Assembly (NCBI GenBank): GCA_022826805.1
Contig: JAJDUH010000013.1
Coordinates: 1-64,000 of the forward strand
Direction of reading: 5' to 3'
DNA: 64,000 nt
Source of the DNA: Candidatus Poribacteria bacterium
Lineage (GTDB): Bacteria > Poribacteria > WGA-4E > WGA-3G
Under the pieces are notes generated by a model, which saw nothing but the letters and a program-made list of their open reading frames with translations, was not told the DNA's origin and did no database searches. The position numbers were made by a program, and so were the translations under genes. Within the stretch, counting starts at the first letter, position 1; the number at the start of each line of letters is the position of its first letter. This document shows positions 1 to 8,975 of this stretch, one piece after another.

Positions 1-1
1 G

Positions 2-124
2 GCTTTGCGCAACACCGCACTTTCCATATTACGCTTAGCAGGATACAAGGCTATCGCTAAAACAATGCGATATTTCGCCGCACATCCTAAACAGGCTATG
101 AAACTTTTGAAAAATAATTTTTAA
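2..124 (+). CDS. ISAs1-type transposase, C-terminal end (partial, runs off left edge)
   Basis: An open frame with no start in the window runs from base 2 to a TAA at 122-124 and encodes 40 residues. It contains LRNTALSILRLAGYK followed by IAKTMRYFAAHPKQAM. This resembles the extreme C-terminus of ISAs1-family DDE transposases, which end with an LRN..LLRLAG..NIA.ALR motif and a basic tail. The family call rests on this short tail only, so it could be an intact gene to the left or a remnant. No terminal inverted repeat is visible between the stop and the next promoter. Confidence 0.55.
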   Translation, partial: ALRNTALSILRLAGYKAIAKTMRYFAAHPKQAMKLLKNNF

Positions 125-156
125 AACTAAATGACCCTAAAGTAGCATTGAAAACC

Positions 157-185
157 TTGACAAAATTTTGGGAATTAACTATAGT
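157..185 (+). promoter_or_regulatory. Sigma70-type promoter of the STAS gene
   Basis: A consensus -35 box TTGACA (157-162) is separated by exactly 17 bases from a TATAGT -10 box (180-185). Transcription would start near 192, leaving about an 80-base leader before the STAS start codon. Confidence 0.7.
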
Positions 186-271
186 AACCTATTGAACATC
201 TCTTCATTAGGGTATGGACCGGAGTCCTATATCACATAAAATTAACGCATACAACTAAGAAAGGAAAATAG

Positions 272-625
272 ATGTTAGCAGAAATACGTCAAAGAGAAGG
301 TGTTATCGTTATTCGACCCACAGGCCGCATGATCGGTGCGGCAAACGCCGAAATTAGAGAACAGATTAATGAGGAGCTTGAGGAGCACTATGACTCTCCG
401 AAGGTTATCTTTAACCTTGAAAATGTTACCCGGATGGATAGTAGCGGTCTCGGCACGCTTGTTTCTGTAAATGTGACTGTCTCCCGTAAAGGCGGACGGA
501 CCGCACTCGTCAACGCAGGCGCGCATATCCGAAATCTTCTCATTCTTGGTCGATTGATGAGCGTTTTCGAGACTTACAATAGTGAAGAAGAGGGAATCCT
601 CGCGCTAACCTCTGAGGAAACGTAA
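272..625 (+). CDS. STAS-domain anti-sigma factor antagonist
   Basis: A single-domain protein of 117 residues matching the SpoIIAA/RsbV type of STAS protein. These bind an anti-sigma kinase and are switched off by phosphorylation of a conserved serine. The motif MDSSGLGTLV carries the expected phosphorylatable serine, and the fold pattern (VIVIRPTGR strand, helix, VIFNLENV strand) is typical. AGGAAA lies 6-7 bases before the ATG. No partner kinase or phosphatase gene lies nearby, so the pathway (sigma control or polar-lipid/ABC-type signalling) is not determined. Its own promoter precedes it and an unusual hairpin region follows it, so it is probably monocistronic. Confidence 0.88.
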   Translation: MLAEIRQREGVIVIRPTGRMIGAANAEIREQINEELEEHYDSPKVIFNLENVTRMDSSGLGTLVSVNVTVSRKGGRTALVNAGAHIRNLLILGRLMSVFETYNSEEEGILALTSEET

Positions 626-629
626 TAAA

Positions 630-693
630 CCGGGTAGAGCCATTTAGTTCATCCTCTACCCGGCTTTAGCCGCGATTCTAAACTAAATGGCTC
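630..693 (+). repeat. Two interleaved inverted repeats after the STAS gene
   Basis: Arm A is CCGGGTAGAG (630-639) with its perfect complement at 654-663. Arm B is GAGCCATTTAGTT (637-649) with its perfect 13-base complement at 681-693. The pairs interleave (A, B, A', B') and share bases 637-639, so the transcript can form one hairpin or the other, or a pseudoknot. The first hairpin is followed by CTTTAG only, a weak U-tract for an intrinsic terminator. It sits between the STAS stop and the DUF6807 start. Confidence 0.6.
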
Positions 694-733
694 CAATTTA
701 AGAGAGGAAACCCAGATACACAAAAGGGAATTT

Positions 734-1888
734 ATGGCAAATCAGAACCTTCCGAAGTTTACTGTCAACGCCGGTTTCCACGATCGAGATGGATGTCCCG
801 TGAGTGCTAACGTTGACCATCCGAGTGTGAATCAACTTCACGATCAAGCTGTCACCTTAAAAGATGTGACATCTGGTAGTGTCATCTCAGCGCAGTGCTA
901 TGCCAACGAGGATGGTGTTACGACCTTAAGTTGGATACTTGATGGACTCGCTGCTGGTGAATCGCGGACTTATACCCTTTCCGAAGGAAGCGTTACAGAT
1001 GAGTCAGGCGTTCAGTTAAAAGAGGAAGCTGAAACTATCGCAGTTACACTCAATGATCGTCCGTTTACAACGTTCCGCTATGCTAAAACACAGTTCCGTC
1101 CCTACTTTTTTCCCGTCCTCGGTCCTAATGGACGCGAAGTAACACGCGGTGAAACGAGTGAAGTCTCCGCAGATCATGTCCATCATCGTTCTCTCTACGT
1201 CGCTTACGGTGAGGTTAATGATATAGATCTGTGGGGTGAAGGAAATAATTCTGGAAAAGTTGTACATCAAGGCTTTACACAAAAACACGGCGGTGCTGTC
1301 GTCGGTAGAATCTATACCGAAAATAGTTGGGAGACTAAAGATGGGGACGTGTTGATGACGGACAAGCAGAACTTTAGTATCTATAACTTACCGGAAGAGG
1401 CTGCGCTGCTGGATCTGGATCTAACTTTTATCGCTTCCACTGGGGATGTCTATTTCGGAGATACCAAGGAAGGCGGCATTATGTCGATCCGTGTCCATCC
1501 GTCGATGAATGCTTCGGATGGTGGCAAAATAGAGAACGCTTTCGGTGGTATCAATGAAGGTGAAGCTTGGGGCAAACGTGCAAACTGGTGTGATTATTCC
1601 GGCATTGTTGATGGAACACCTGTCGGGATTGCTGTGTTTGATCACCTCGTCAATCCACGCTATCCAACATATTGGCATGTGCGGAATTACGGGTTAATGG
1701 GCACCAATATCTTCGGAGGCGGTACCTTTGAAGGAGACCCATCTAAAGACGGCTCTTACACGCTCAAAAAGGGTGAACAGATACATTTTCGATTCCGTGT
1801 ACTTATTCATGCTGGCGATGCAACCACCGGTAAGGTCGCACAGAAATATCACGATTTCATCAACCCACCTGTCGTTGAGGTATCCTAA
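734..1888 (+). CDS. PmoA-like DUF6807 family protein
   Basis: A cytoplasmic protein of 384 residues with no signal peptide. It matches the DUF6807 family, often labelled 'PmoA' after a historical annotation, though it is unrelated to the membrane methane monooxygenase subunit. Recognisable segments are RPYFFPVLGPNG near residue 120, DHVHHRSLYVAYG near 147, and a C-terminal GEQIHFRFRVLIH strand. The His-rich DHVHHRS motif is characteristic of the family. These genes commonly occur beside Gfo/Idh/MocA oxidoreductases in sugar catabolism clusters, and one follows here after 123 bases. AGGGA precedes the ATG. The family is recognised; the substrate is unknown. Confidence 0.75.
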   Translation: MANQNLPKFTVNAGFHDRDGCPVSANVDHPSVNQLHDQAVTLKDVTSGSVISAQCYANEDGVTTLSWILDGLAAGESRTYTLSEGSVTDESGVQLKEEAETIAVTLNDRPFTTFRYAKTQFRPYFFPVLGPNGREVTRGETSEVSADHVHHRSLYVAYGEVNDIDLWGEGNNSGKVVHQGFTQKHGGAVVGRIYTENSWETKDGDVLMTDKQNFSIYNLPEEAALLDLDLTFIASTGDVYFGDTKEGGIMSIRVHPSMNASDGGKIENAFGGINEGEAWGKRANWCDYSGIVDGTPVGIAVFDHLVNPRYPTYWHVRNYGLMGTNIFGGGTFEGDPSKDGSYTLKKGEQIHFRFRVLIHAGDATTGKVAQKYHDFINPPVVEVS

Positions 1889-2011
1889 CCACGAATTTAC
1901 ACCATCGGATTAACCGAGATTTATGGGTAGACTGAGGGTTCGCGCCTCGATTTCTGTTCGCTGCTTTAACAGACAATTCTAAAAATATTAAATTGGTAAA
2001 GGAGATCACGA

Positions 2012-3082
2012 ATGCCGATCCCTACTATTCATGTGGGGTGTACCCATTTCGCACACGGTCGTCTACAGGCGCAAATCAATTCAAAAGGCTTGGAGCCTGT
2101 TGCGTGTGTGGATATTAACCTCTCGGCAGCGCGCGAAGCTGTAGCAAGTTTAGAAGGGGATGTCCCGCACTACCTCACCGATCGCATATATACAACAATA
2201 ACCGAGGCGCAGGAGAAACACGGCGCGCAAGCATGTCTTATCTACGCCTCAACAACCGTGCACGCCAAGTTAATCGTCGAAAGTCTAAATCTTGGTTTGC
2301 ATACCCTCTGTGTTAAACCGATCGCGACGACACAAGCAGAATTTCACGAGATTATTCAAGCACATAAGGCAAATCCCAGTTTGATGCTCGTCCAGGGGCA
2401 AAACAAACGCTGGAACCCTGCTGCCGCAAAAATGCGAGAGTGGCTCCGAGAAGACGGCGGTATCGGTGAAATGTTAGCAGGCGAATGTCGGTTCTGGATC
2501 CGGCAAAATCTGTACACGGGACCCGATTCCCGACAACCTGATGCCTATGTTGACGGACTTTTCTTCCATGCCGGCACGAGCCATCAACTCGATCAACTCG
2601 TTGCTGCGAAGGGACTTCCAAAGTATGTCACAGCGCATGTCCACAATCGCCGTGATCCCGAACTCGGACAAATTGGGGCGTGGGGAACCGCTGGTGGAAA
2701 CGCACTCATGGAATACGCAAACGGTGCACCTTTCTCCTATACCGGAACTCGAACAGCACATGCAGGACCCTTTGGATGGAGTGGACACTGGACTTTTCAT
2801 GGGCAAGATGGAGACCTCCGCCGAGATGCAGGGCACCTGCAGCTCTTCCGACTCGGCGAAATTATTGAAGACTTAACTTTACAAGATCTCCATGCAGGTC
2901 TAATAGAAGACGATCGATTCCAATTTGATGCATTTGCCCAAGCGATTACAACAGGGACAGATCGCGAGTGGATGCAAGAGACAACCCTCGGAACATGGAT
3001 ACTGATGGAAGCCTGCAACGAATCGGCGCGAACGCGCGAACGCGTTGATATTGAAGCATTCGCTAAGAGGATGCTTGCTTAA
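2012..3082 (+). CDS. Gfo/Idh/MocA family NAD(P)-dependent oxidoreductase
   Basis: A protein of 356 residues with an N-terminal Rossmann domain (about 1-125) and a C-terminal alpha/beta substrate domain. The family's usual EKP motif reads VKP here (VKPIAT near 110), and the N-terminal glycine motif is degenerate (VGCTHFAHG). Nucleotide binding may therefore be atypical. An excellent Shine-Dalgarno AAGGAGAT lies 7 bases before the ATG. With the upstream DUF6807 gene it probably forms a carbohydrate-derivative oxidation pair. The exact sugar or inositol substrate cannot be told. Confidence 0.82.
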   Translation: MPIPTIHVGCTHFAHGRLQAQINSKGLEPVACVDINLSAAREAVASLEGDVPHYLTDRIYTTITEAQEKHGAQACLIYASTTVHAKLIVESLNLGLHTLCVKPIATTQAEFHEIIQAHKANPSLMLVQGQNKRWNPAAAKMREWLREDGGIGEMLAGECRFWIRQNLYTGPDSRQPDAYVDGLFFHAGTSHQLDQLVAAKGLPKYVTAHVHNRRDPELGQIGAWGTAGGNALMEYANGAPFSYTGTRTAHAGPFGWSGHWTFHGQDGDLRRDAGHLQLFRLGEIIEDLTLQDLHAGLIEDDRFQFDAFAQAITTGTDREWMQETTLGTWILMEACNESARTRERVDIEAFAKRMLA

Positions 3083-3152
3083 TCAACGGATGAGACTTTT
3101 AAACTTTTAAGTTTGTTTTCTTCCTGTTTTAAAGCGCAGCCCGTAATGAAAT

Positions 3153-3248
3153 GGCAGGGGTTTTTGCTTGGGCATTTCTTCAGATATACGGGAAGAAACA
3201 CTAAATTCCAAACGGACCTGAACGAACCGCAAGGAAAATTAAAAAATG
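3153..3248 (+). repeat. Repeat-derived leader of ggt carrying its ribosome binding site
   Basis: Bases 3153-3180 belong to a repeat family with the core GGGTTTTTGCTTGGG, also seen near 8865, 45070 and (divergent) 53003. Bases 3217-3248 end with a block containing AACGAACCGC then AAGGAAAATT and the ATG. The same 26-base block lies directly before ilvC (39893-39922). The AAGGA in it is the Shine-Dalgarno for ggt. Confidence 0.6.
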
Positions 3249-4874
3249 CAATCTCCACACGGCTCAGCATTTCGTCCCTCTGTAATGGGGAGAAATGGCA
3301 TGGTTACATCAGGACACGTACTCGCCTCGCAGGCAGGTATTCAGACAATGATGGCAGGTGGCAACGCTGTTGACGCGGCCATCGCAACCGCCGTAGCACT
3401 CGGTATGGTTGAACCCGCGGGATCTGGCCTCGGTGGTGACGGTTTTATTCTCATCTATTGGGCAGAAACAGGGAAGGTCGAGGCGGTAAACGGAACTGGA
3501 CCGGCACCAAGTGCTGCAACGCGGGAAACCTATCTCAAAGATGGCGGAATCCCGATGAAAGGCATACGTAGTGTTTCAGTGCCAGGGATCGTTGACGCCT
3601 GGCTCCTCGCCCACGAACGCTACGGTGTACTCAAATTAGAGGACGTTTTTGCTCCCGCAATTTCACTCTGTGAAGAGGGGTTTCCTGTAAGCCATAGGCT
3701 CGCTGGCGGTCTTAAAGGCGAAAACCCACGTTTCGCTGCCGAACCGGACAGTCGTGCTATCTTTACAAACGATGGTGCACCTATCCCCGCAGGTCAGTTT
3801 ATTTCAAACCCCAATCTCGGTACCACGCTCCGAAAGATCGCAAAACACGGGAGAGATATATTCTACAAGGATGAAATTGCTAAGGCTATCGCCGAATTCA
3901 GTCGTGCCCACGACGGACTCTTGACAGCTGAGGATCTCGCCAACTTCCACGCCCATTGGGCTGACCCAATCCATGTCAACTATCGTGGATATGAAGTCTA
4001 TGAGATGCCACCTAATTCGAGCGGTCATATCCTGCTTCAAGAGTTAAATATCGTTGAACTCTTTGATTTACAGGCACTGGGTTGTAATACTCCCGAAAGT
4101 GTACATCTGATGGTTGAAGCGAAAAAACTCGCTTTCGCTGATCGGGAAAAATACATGGCGGACCCGAATTGGGTTGATATTCCTTTGGATGGAATGTTGT
4201 CGAAATCCTACGCCGCAGAGCGAGCCAAAGAAATTAATTTGGATAAAGCAGCTATTGATGTGCCTGCTGGAGGTCCAGAGTCACACGAAGATACAACCTG
4301 CTTCTGCACCGCAGACCGAGCAGGCAATCTCGTCTGTATTTTACAGAGTATCCAATCGGGATTTGGTTCCAGCTTGGTCGCAGGCGATACAGGTGTCCTT
4401 TTAAACAATCGAATGACCTATTGGCACTTAGAAGAAGGACATCCTAACTGTTTGATGCCGGGCAAGCGCGTTCGGCACACGATGAATCCTGTCATCGTCA
4501 CAAAGGATGGTCAGCCGCTCATAGCGTGTGGCACCCCCGGTGCGGATACACAGGTGCAGACGAACCTGCAACTCCTTACACACATGCTTGATTTCAGAAT
4601 GACCCCGCAAGAAGCCGTTTCTGCACCCCGCTGGCGCAGTTTACAAAATCCAATGGAATCTACCATCCCCCACACCTGTTCCAATAATCTCCAGTTGGAA
4701 AACCGATTTTCTGGGGATACTAAGAAAGGTTTAGGTGGAAGGGGACACGAACTCGAAATCCTCGGTGATTGGGGCGGCCCAGGAAGCGCACAGGCGATCA
4801 TGGTTCATCCTGAATCTGGAGCACTCATCGGCGGTTCTGATCCGAGGACAGACGGATATGCCGTCACTTTTTAA
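3246..4874 (+). CDS. ggt: Gamma-glutamyltransferase / glutathione hydrolase
   Basis: A protein of 542 residues of the N-terminal nucleophile family that cleaves or transfers gamma-glutamyl groups from glutathione and related compounds. The proenzyme self-processes before a conserved threonine, here Thr350 in HEDTTCFC (usual form TTH..). The N-terminus (GNAVDAAIATAVALG, EPAGSGLGGDGF) and the small-subunit motif with NNRM are typical. No signal peptide is seen, so this copy is probably cytoplasmic, unlike the periplasmic E. coli enzyme. The family's GG(S) oxyanion motif is not obvious. Members lacking hydrolysis of glutathione (for example cephalosporin acylase-like) are an alternative. Confidence 0.88.
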   Translation: MQSPHGSAFRPSVMGRNGMVTSGHVLASQAGIQTMMAGGNAVDAAIATAVALGMVEPAGSGLGGDGFILIYWAETGKVEAVNGTGPAPSAATRETYLKDGGIPMKGIRSVSVPGIVDAWLLAHERYGVLKLEDVFAPAISLCEEGFPVSHRLAGGLKGENPRFAAEPDSRAIFTNDGAPIPAGQFISNPNLGTTLRKIAKHGRDIFYKDEIAKAIAEFSRAHDGLLTAEDLANFHAHWADPIHVNYRGYEVYEMPPNSSGHILLQELNIVELFDLQALGCNTPESVHLMVEAKKLAFADREKYMADPNWVDIPLDGMLSKSYAAERAKEINLDKAAIDVPAGGPESHEDTTCFCTADRAGNLVCILQSIQSGFGSSLVAGDTGVLLNNRMTYWHLEEGHPNCLMPGKRVRHTMNPVIVTKDGQPLIACGTPGADTQVQTNLQLLTHMLDFRMTPQEAVSAPRWRSLQNPMESTIPHTCSNNLQLENRFSGDTKKGLGGRGHELEILGDWGGPGSAQAIMVHPESGALIGGSDPRTDGYAVTF

Positions 4875-5008
4875 AGGAGTTGTTCTACATATAAGGCAAG
4901 ATTTGAACTCTGAAACAAAAATGTTCGCGTGTTAACGGTATTTATGGCAGGTTATCGAAAGATACTGCCACAATATCATTATTGGGTTAAAATCCTCGGA
5001 GGCTGATT

Positions 5009-5863
5009 ATGAATAATAGCACTCTAAGAGTCGTTACGCACGCGATTCTTATAATAATCTTTTGGCTTGTAACACCCCAAATTTGGGCGGTTGATATTGT
5101 CCTTTTTGAAGAAGATTTTGAAGGAGTACCGCTCGAATCAAGCATAAAAGAGCGGATAAAGGATAAAAAGGTTTGGTCGGGGGCACCACCTGACGGTTGG
5201 GAAATTACAAACGAAAATCCCGATGATCTCGGTATGCCTGAATGGCGAACATGGGCAATTGTGGATCTTGAGTGGTGGACAGCAACTGCAGAAGACCAGC
5301 GTCGTAGCGAGTTCACAGGGGCACATAATGACGGTAAGGGCAAAGGTAAAGGAGCAGTGTCTGACCCTGATGAGTGGGACGATTGGGAGTTAAATGGCGA
5401 TCCTGATGCCCTGAGTCGTTGGAATGGCCACTTAATTACCCCATCCATTAAAATTAAAGGCGCAGCAGCAGAATCGCTCATCTTAAAATTGGATTCGAGT
5501 TGGCGTCCTGAAGATACCCAAAACGGAGAGATAACAGTCAGTTTTGACGGCGGTAAGGAAGAACGCATCCTATTCTTCAAGAGCGTTGGTATTGACGCAG
5601 GCGCCCATACCCTTGTTACGATTCCTACCCTTAAACTAAAGGAAGAAAAAATAAACGACGGGGAACAGATAAACGAAACGTTAGAAATTCCAATCGATAA
5701 CCCCGCCGGTGCTGCTGAGATGATTATTAGTTTCGGGGTCATTGACGCACAGAATGATTGGTGGTGGGCGATAGATAACATAGAGCTCATAAGCACTGCA
5801 TTTGATGTAGAACCCAGAGATAAATTAGCAGTGAAATGGGCAGAAATAAAAGTTTTACAATAG
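5009..5863 (+). CDS. Secreted protein with LamG/MAM-like beta-sandwich
   Basis: A protein of 284 residues. An N-terminal signal peptide (hydrophobic ILIIIFWLV, cleavage near IWA|VD) precedes a region starting FEEDFEGVPL that resembles the opening strand of LamG or MAM-type jelly-roll domains. Aromatic and acidic residues are rich throughout, with a final NDWWWAIDNIEL strand. The last residues, KLAVKWAEIKVLQ, resemble the last residues of the secreted protein at 12842-13564 (KLATTWAHLKSVR). No catalytic motif is visible. It is probably an exported carbohydrate-binding or surface protein; function unknown. Confidence 0.6.
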   Translation: MNNSTLRVVTHAILIIIFWLVTPQIWAVDIVLFEEDFEGVPLESSIKERIKDKKVWSGAPPDGWEITNENPDDLGMPEWRTWAIVDLEWWTATAEDQRRSEFTGAHNDGKGKGKGAVSDPDEWDDWELNGDPDALSRWNGHLITPSIKIKGAAAESLILKLDSSWRPEDTQNGEITVSFDGGKEERILFFKSVGIDAGAHTLVTIPTLKLKEEKINDGEQINETLEIPIDNPAGAAEMIISFGVIDAQNDWWWAIDNIELISTAFDVEPRDKLAVKWAEIKVLQ

Positions 5864-5992
5864 ATTTTCTTTGCTAAATTGTGAGCGGCTCAGTACAGCT
5901 TACATTCGTTGAAGATGACCGTAAAAAGAGCGATGCGCTTCCCTCAAGTGTGTTCCTCTTTTATATCGTATTGGCTTTTAGGAGAAAAGGTC

Positions 5993-7042
5993 ATGAAAAT
6001 TTTAGTCACAGGTGGCACAGGTCGAATTGGGTCCAATCTCGTCAAAAAATTGCTGGAAAAAGGACACGATATCCGTAGCTTTGTCTATCCGGGCGATGTC
6101 AATCGTGTCGGGAGATGGGACGGGGCGGAGCGCGTTGAAACCGTCCTTGGGGATCTACGAGAATACGAGGACGTTAAAAGAGCCGTTGAGGGTGTGGATG
6201 CTATCTACCATATTGCTGCCGCATTTGGGGGTCCATTTGATAACCGTCAGTACTTGGCAATCAACGGTATGGGAACGCTCAACATCTTGGAGTGTGTGCG
6301 TGAGTTCAATCCGAACCTCCATCGCCTCGTTTATGCCTGTACTGAAGCAATCTATTGGGAACTTACCCAAAAAGGGCGACTTTTCAATGAACTCATCACC
6401 GAGGATATGGTTGCCAAATACCATCACATGCCCTATTTCCTTACCAAGTGGATCGGAGAGGAACTCTGCATGAGTTATCACCACCAGTATGGTGTCCCTT
6501 CAACAGTCTTCAGATTTACAACCGTCATTGAACCGAGTGAATATCTCAACGAAGACGGTTTACCCAGGCAATTCGTCTTTAGTCCGATCTATAATCGGTA
6601 CAAGGATTATACAGGTAATGACCCTGTTGAGTTAGAGACTGCAAATACCGTCCAACGTCTCTGGGACGGGCAAGAGAAATTCATCCTGAAACGAAATCCT
6701 GACGGCCGACCCTACAAAGAGCACTTCACCGATGTACGGGATATTGTGCAAGGATTAGTTTTAGGAATCGAAAAAGATGCTGCTGTCGGCGAAGAATTCA
6801 CGCTCGGCGGTAATGGCGTTTTCAAACATGAAGCGGTCATCCCGTATCTCTGTGAACGTTACCAGAAGGATTTTGTTGATGTCCAACTGCCCCAACCTCT
6901 CTATTTTGAATTTGATTTAAGCAAAATCAAAACGTTGTTGGACTATAAGCCTCAACACGACTTAGCGAGCATCCTTGATGCTGCTGAAGCGATGCGACGT
7001 GGTGAAGATATTGGGATTATTCCGACGGGCGTCCGATGGTAA
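5993..7042 (+). CDS. NAD-dependent epimerase/dehydratase (extended SDR)
   Basis: Starts at the ATG at 5993, which has AGGAG 8 bases upstream and begins exactly at the Rossmann motif MKILVTGGTGRIG. A longer in-frame start at 5909 has no such support. The product is 349 residues. Extended SDR features are GxxGxxG at residues 7-13 and the active-site region near ACTEAIYW, where the usual YxxxK appears as YFLTK. Downstream motifs include TDVRDIVQG. It likely modifies a nucleotide sugar or a related keto/hydroxy substrate. The neighbours do not fix the substrate. Confidence 0.82.
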   Translation: MKILVTGGTGRIGSNLVKKLLEKGHDIRSFVYPGDVNRVGRWDGAERVETVLGDLREYEDVKRAVEGVDAIYHIAAAFGGPFDNRQYLAINGMGTLNILECVREFNPNLHRLVYACTEAIYWELTQKGRLFNELITEDMVAKYHHMPYFLTKWIGEELCMSYHHQYGVPSTVFRFTTVIEPSEYLNEDGLPRQFVFSPIYNRYKDYTGNDPVELETANTVQRLWDGQEKFILKRNPDGRPYKEHFTDVRDIVQGLVLGIEKDAAVGEEFTLGGNGVFKHEAVIPYLCERYQKDFVDVQLPQPLYFEFDLSKIKTLLDYKPQHDLASILDAAEAMRRGEDIGIIPTGVRW

Positions 7043-7071
7043 TGGGTTCGGAGTTGTCAGTTGAACGGCGT

Positions 7072-7097
7072 GTAGGGGTTGGGTTGCTCAACCCTAC
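7072..7097 (+). repeat. GTAG-prefixed hairpin repeat
   Basis: GTAGGG at 7072-7077 pairs with CCCTAC at 7092-7097, extended by TTG/CAA with one bulged G. It starts with the GTAG tetranucleotide shared by many hairpins in this window. It lies 30 bases after the epimerase stop and could also act in transcription termination, though no T-tract follows. Confidence 0.5.
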
Positions 7098-7174
7098 TCA
7101 TCACGGTAAATCTGGTAATCTTATCAATCACAGTTCAGACCTTCTTTAACCGGTAACCGACAACCTTATTCATC

Positions 7175-8827
7175 ATGAAAATGCTCTTTCGTTCCCTCAT
7201 TTGTTACCCTTCTGTTTTACTGATTTTTGCCTTCTTGGCGCTGAATTGCACTAAAGTTTCGCCGACACCGCCCCCGCAAGGCTCATCAAGTACCAAACAC
7301 CTTGACCGACATATTAACGCTGTGCTTAAAAGGGAAGGGATCCAACCCTCCGAGATGTCAAAAGATGCGGAATTTCTGCGTCGTGTTCATCTTGATATGA
7401 CTGGGAAAATCCCAACCCCTGAAGAAGTTCTTGATTTTTTGAGAGACGGGTCTCCAAGCAAACGCCAGAAAAAAATTGAACACCTGCTCCAAAGTGAAGC
7501 ATCCATTAATTATTGGACCAGATTGTGGGTGAACTGGTTAATCGGTAGGCGCGGTGATAACGACGATCGTCGTATCGGGCTAACAGTCTGGGTGCGGAAT
7601 GCCTTGCAGAAAAATATGCCTTACAACCAATTTGTTCAAGAACTCATCACCGCTGATGGTGAATTACGGGACAGTGGTGCCGGAAATTATATCCTCCGCT
7701 ATGATCGTTCACCCGTTGTCTTAACCTCGCATACCTCACGACTTTTCTTGGGTCTTCCTATGCAGTGTGCCGAGTGCCACGATCATAAGACAGAGGCTTG
7801 GCGACAAGAGGATTTCTACGGTATCGCCGCCTTCTTCACGGGTATTGAAAGTAAGAGGAAGGGGTACATCCAGACGGTGAATATGATAGGTGATGAGAGA
7901 AGAATGGACAATTTGCTTATTACCAACAAACCAACAAAATCTATTTGGGTAGAACGACTTAATACACAAATCTCCGCGCGTTTCCTTGATGGCATGGCAT
8001 ACAGCGGTACGCTTATCGAAAAACGAAAAGCCCTCGCACAGTGGATAACCGACAAATCAAACCCCTATTTTAGCCGGGCAATCGTGAATCGGATCTGGCA
8101 ACACTTTATGGGGCGCGCATTTGTCGATCCGCTTGACGGATTCGGAGAGGAAAATTTGCCCACCAATCCTGCTCTATTAGAATGGATCGCAAACGATTTC
8201 GTTATTCACGAATATAACCTGCAACGCCTAATACGAACGATCCTGAATTCTGAGGCTTACCAGCGAACTTCAGAAACAAATCAAAGCAACAAAGACGATG
8301 AACTTTACTATTCCCATGCTTATGTCAAACCGCTCAGTGCCCAGCAGTTCTTCTATTCCATGCTCCAAGCCACTGGTTTTGAAAGACTCCAACAGGGCAA
8401 GTTGGACGGTCTCACAAAGCGAGGTGGTGAAGATAGAAAGGGAATGCTACGAACACTTGAGCAAAGAAAGCGCGAACATCTCAGAAAGTTTCTCTTTCTT
8501 CTTGACAACGGCGAAATGGAGGAAATCGAAGCCTTTAATGGAACCGTGCCACAAGCGCTTATGATGATTAATGGGAGTATGGTCAATGATAGTGCCAACC
8601 ACAAAGAACGCGGCAGTTTTATAAATTATGTCCTCGGAAAATGGCGCGACCCCATTGAGCGGATGGAGTATATCTATCTCAACGTCCTCTCTCGATTGCC
8701 GACTGCTAAAGAGAAAACCTATTTCCAACGTTATTTGGAACGGAGCCTATATTCCAATAAAAAACTTGCTTATGAAGACCTTTACTGGGTCTTGCTAAAC
8801 TCTGCCGAATTTTCGCTTAATCATTAG
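7175..8827 (+). CDS. DUF1549/DUF1553 (PSCyt2/PSD1) protein with CxxCH motif
   Basis: A protein of 550 residues. The N-terminal hydrophobic segment (SVLLIFAFLALNC) looks like a signal peptide, possibly lipoprotein-like, though Asn before Cys is unusual. The DUF1549 domain (about 45-220) includes FLRRVHLDMTGKIPTPEE and MQCAECHDHKTEAW, whose CAECH is a c-type heme or metal-binding CxxCH motif. The DUF1553 domain (about 285-545) includes AIVNRIWQHFMGRAFVDP and LLEWIANDFV. Such proteins are abundant in Planctomycetes and Poribacteria and usually sit next to a DUF1501 sulfatase-like gene. None is present here. The 3' end is duplicated at 10232-10312. Confidence 0.85.
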   Translation: MKMLFRSLICYPSVLLIFAFLALNCTKVSPTPPPQGSSSTKHLDRHINAVLKREGIQPSEMSKDAEFLRRVHLDMTGKIPTPEEVLDFLRDGSPSKRQKKIEHLLQSEASINYWTRLWVNWLIGRRGDNDDRRIGLTVWVRNALQKNMPYNQFVQELITADGELRDSGAGNYILRYDRSPVVLTSHTSRLFLGLPMQCAECHDHKTEAWRQEDFYGIAAFFTGIESKRKGYIQTVNMIGDERRMDNLLITNKPTKSIWVERLNTQISARFLDGMAYSGTLIEKRKALAQWITDKSNPYFSRAIVNRIWQHFMGRAFVDPLDGFGEENLPTNPALLEWIANDFVIHEYNLQRLIRTILNSEAYQRTSETNQSNKDDELYYSHAYVKPLSAQQFFYSMLQATGFERLQQGKLDGLTKRGGEDRKGMLRTLEQRKREHLRKFLFLLDNGEMEEIEAFNGTVPQALMMINGSMVNDSANHKERGSFINYVLGKWRDPIERMEYIYLNVLSRLPTAKEKTYFQRYLERSLYSNKKLAYEDLYWVLLNSAEFSLNH

Positions 8828-8864
8828 TGAAGTTGTAGGCCCGATAGGACTTACGCACTGCACT

Positions 8865-8890
8865 GGTAGGGTTTTGCTTGGGTGGTTCTT
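8865..8890 (+). repeat. Copy of the GGTAGGGTTTTTGCTTGGG repeat family
   Basis: The stretch GGTAGGGTTTTGCTTGGG followed by TGGTTCTT matches 3153-3180 and 45070-45095 with few changes. It lies in the short gap between the DUF1549/1553 gene and the toxin-antitoxin-like pair. Confidence 0.5.
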
Positions 8891-8975
8891 CACGGTTTCC
8901 GAACCGCACCGAATCCTGTGGGAATAGGCGGAATTGAGCCATTTGTGTAAGGTCTGACAATAGGAAGATACGAAA

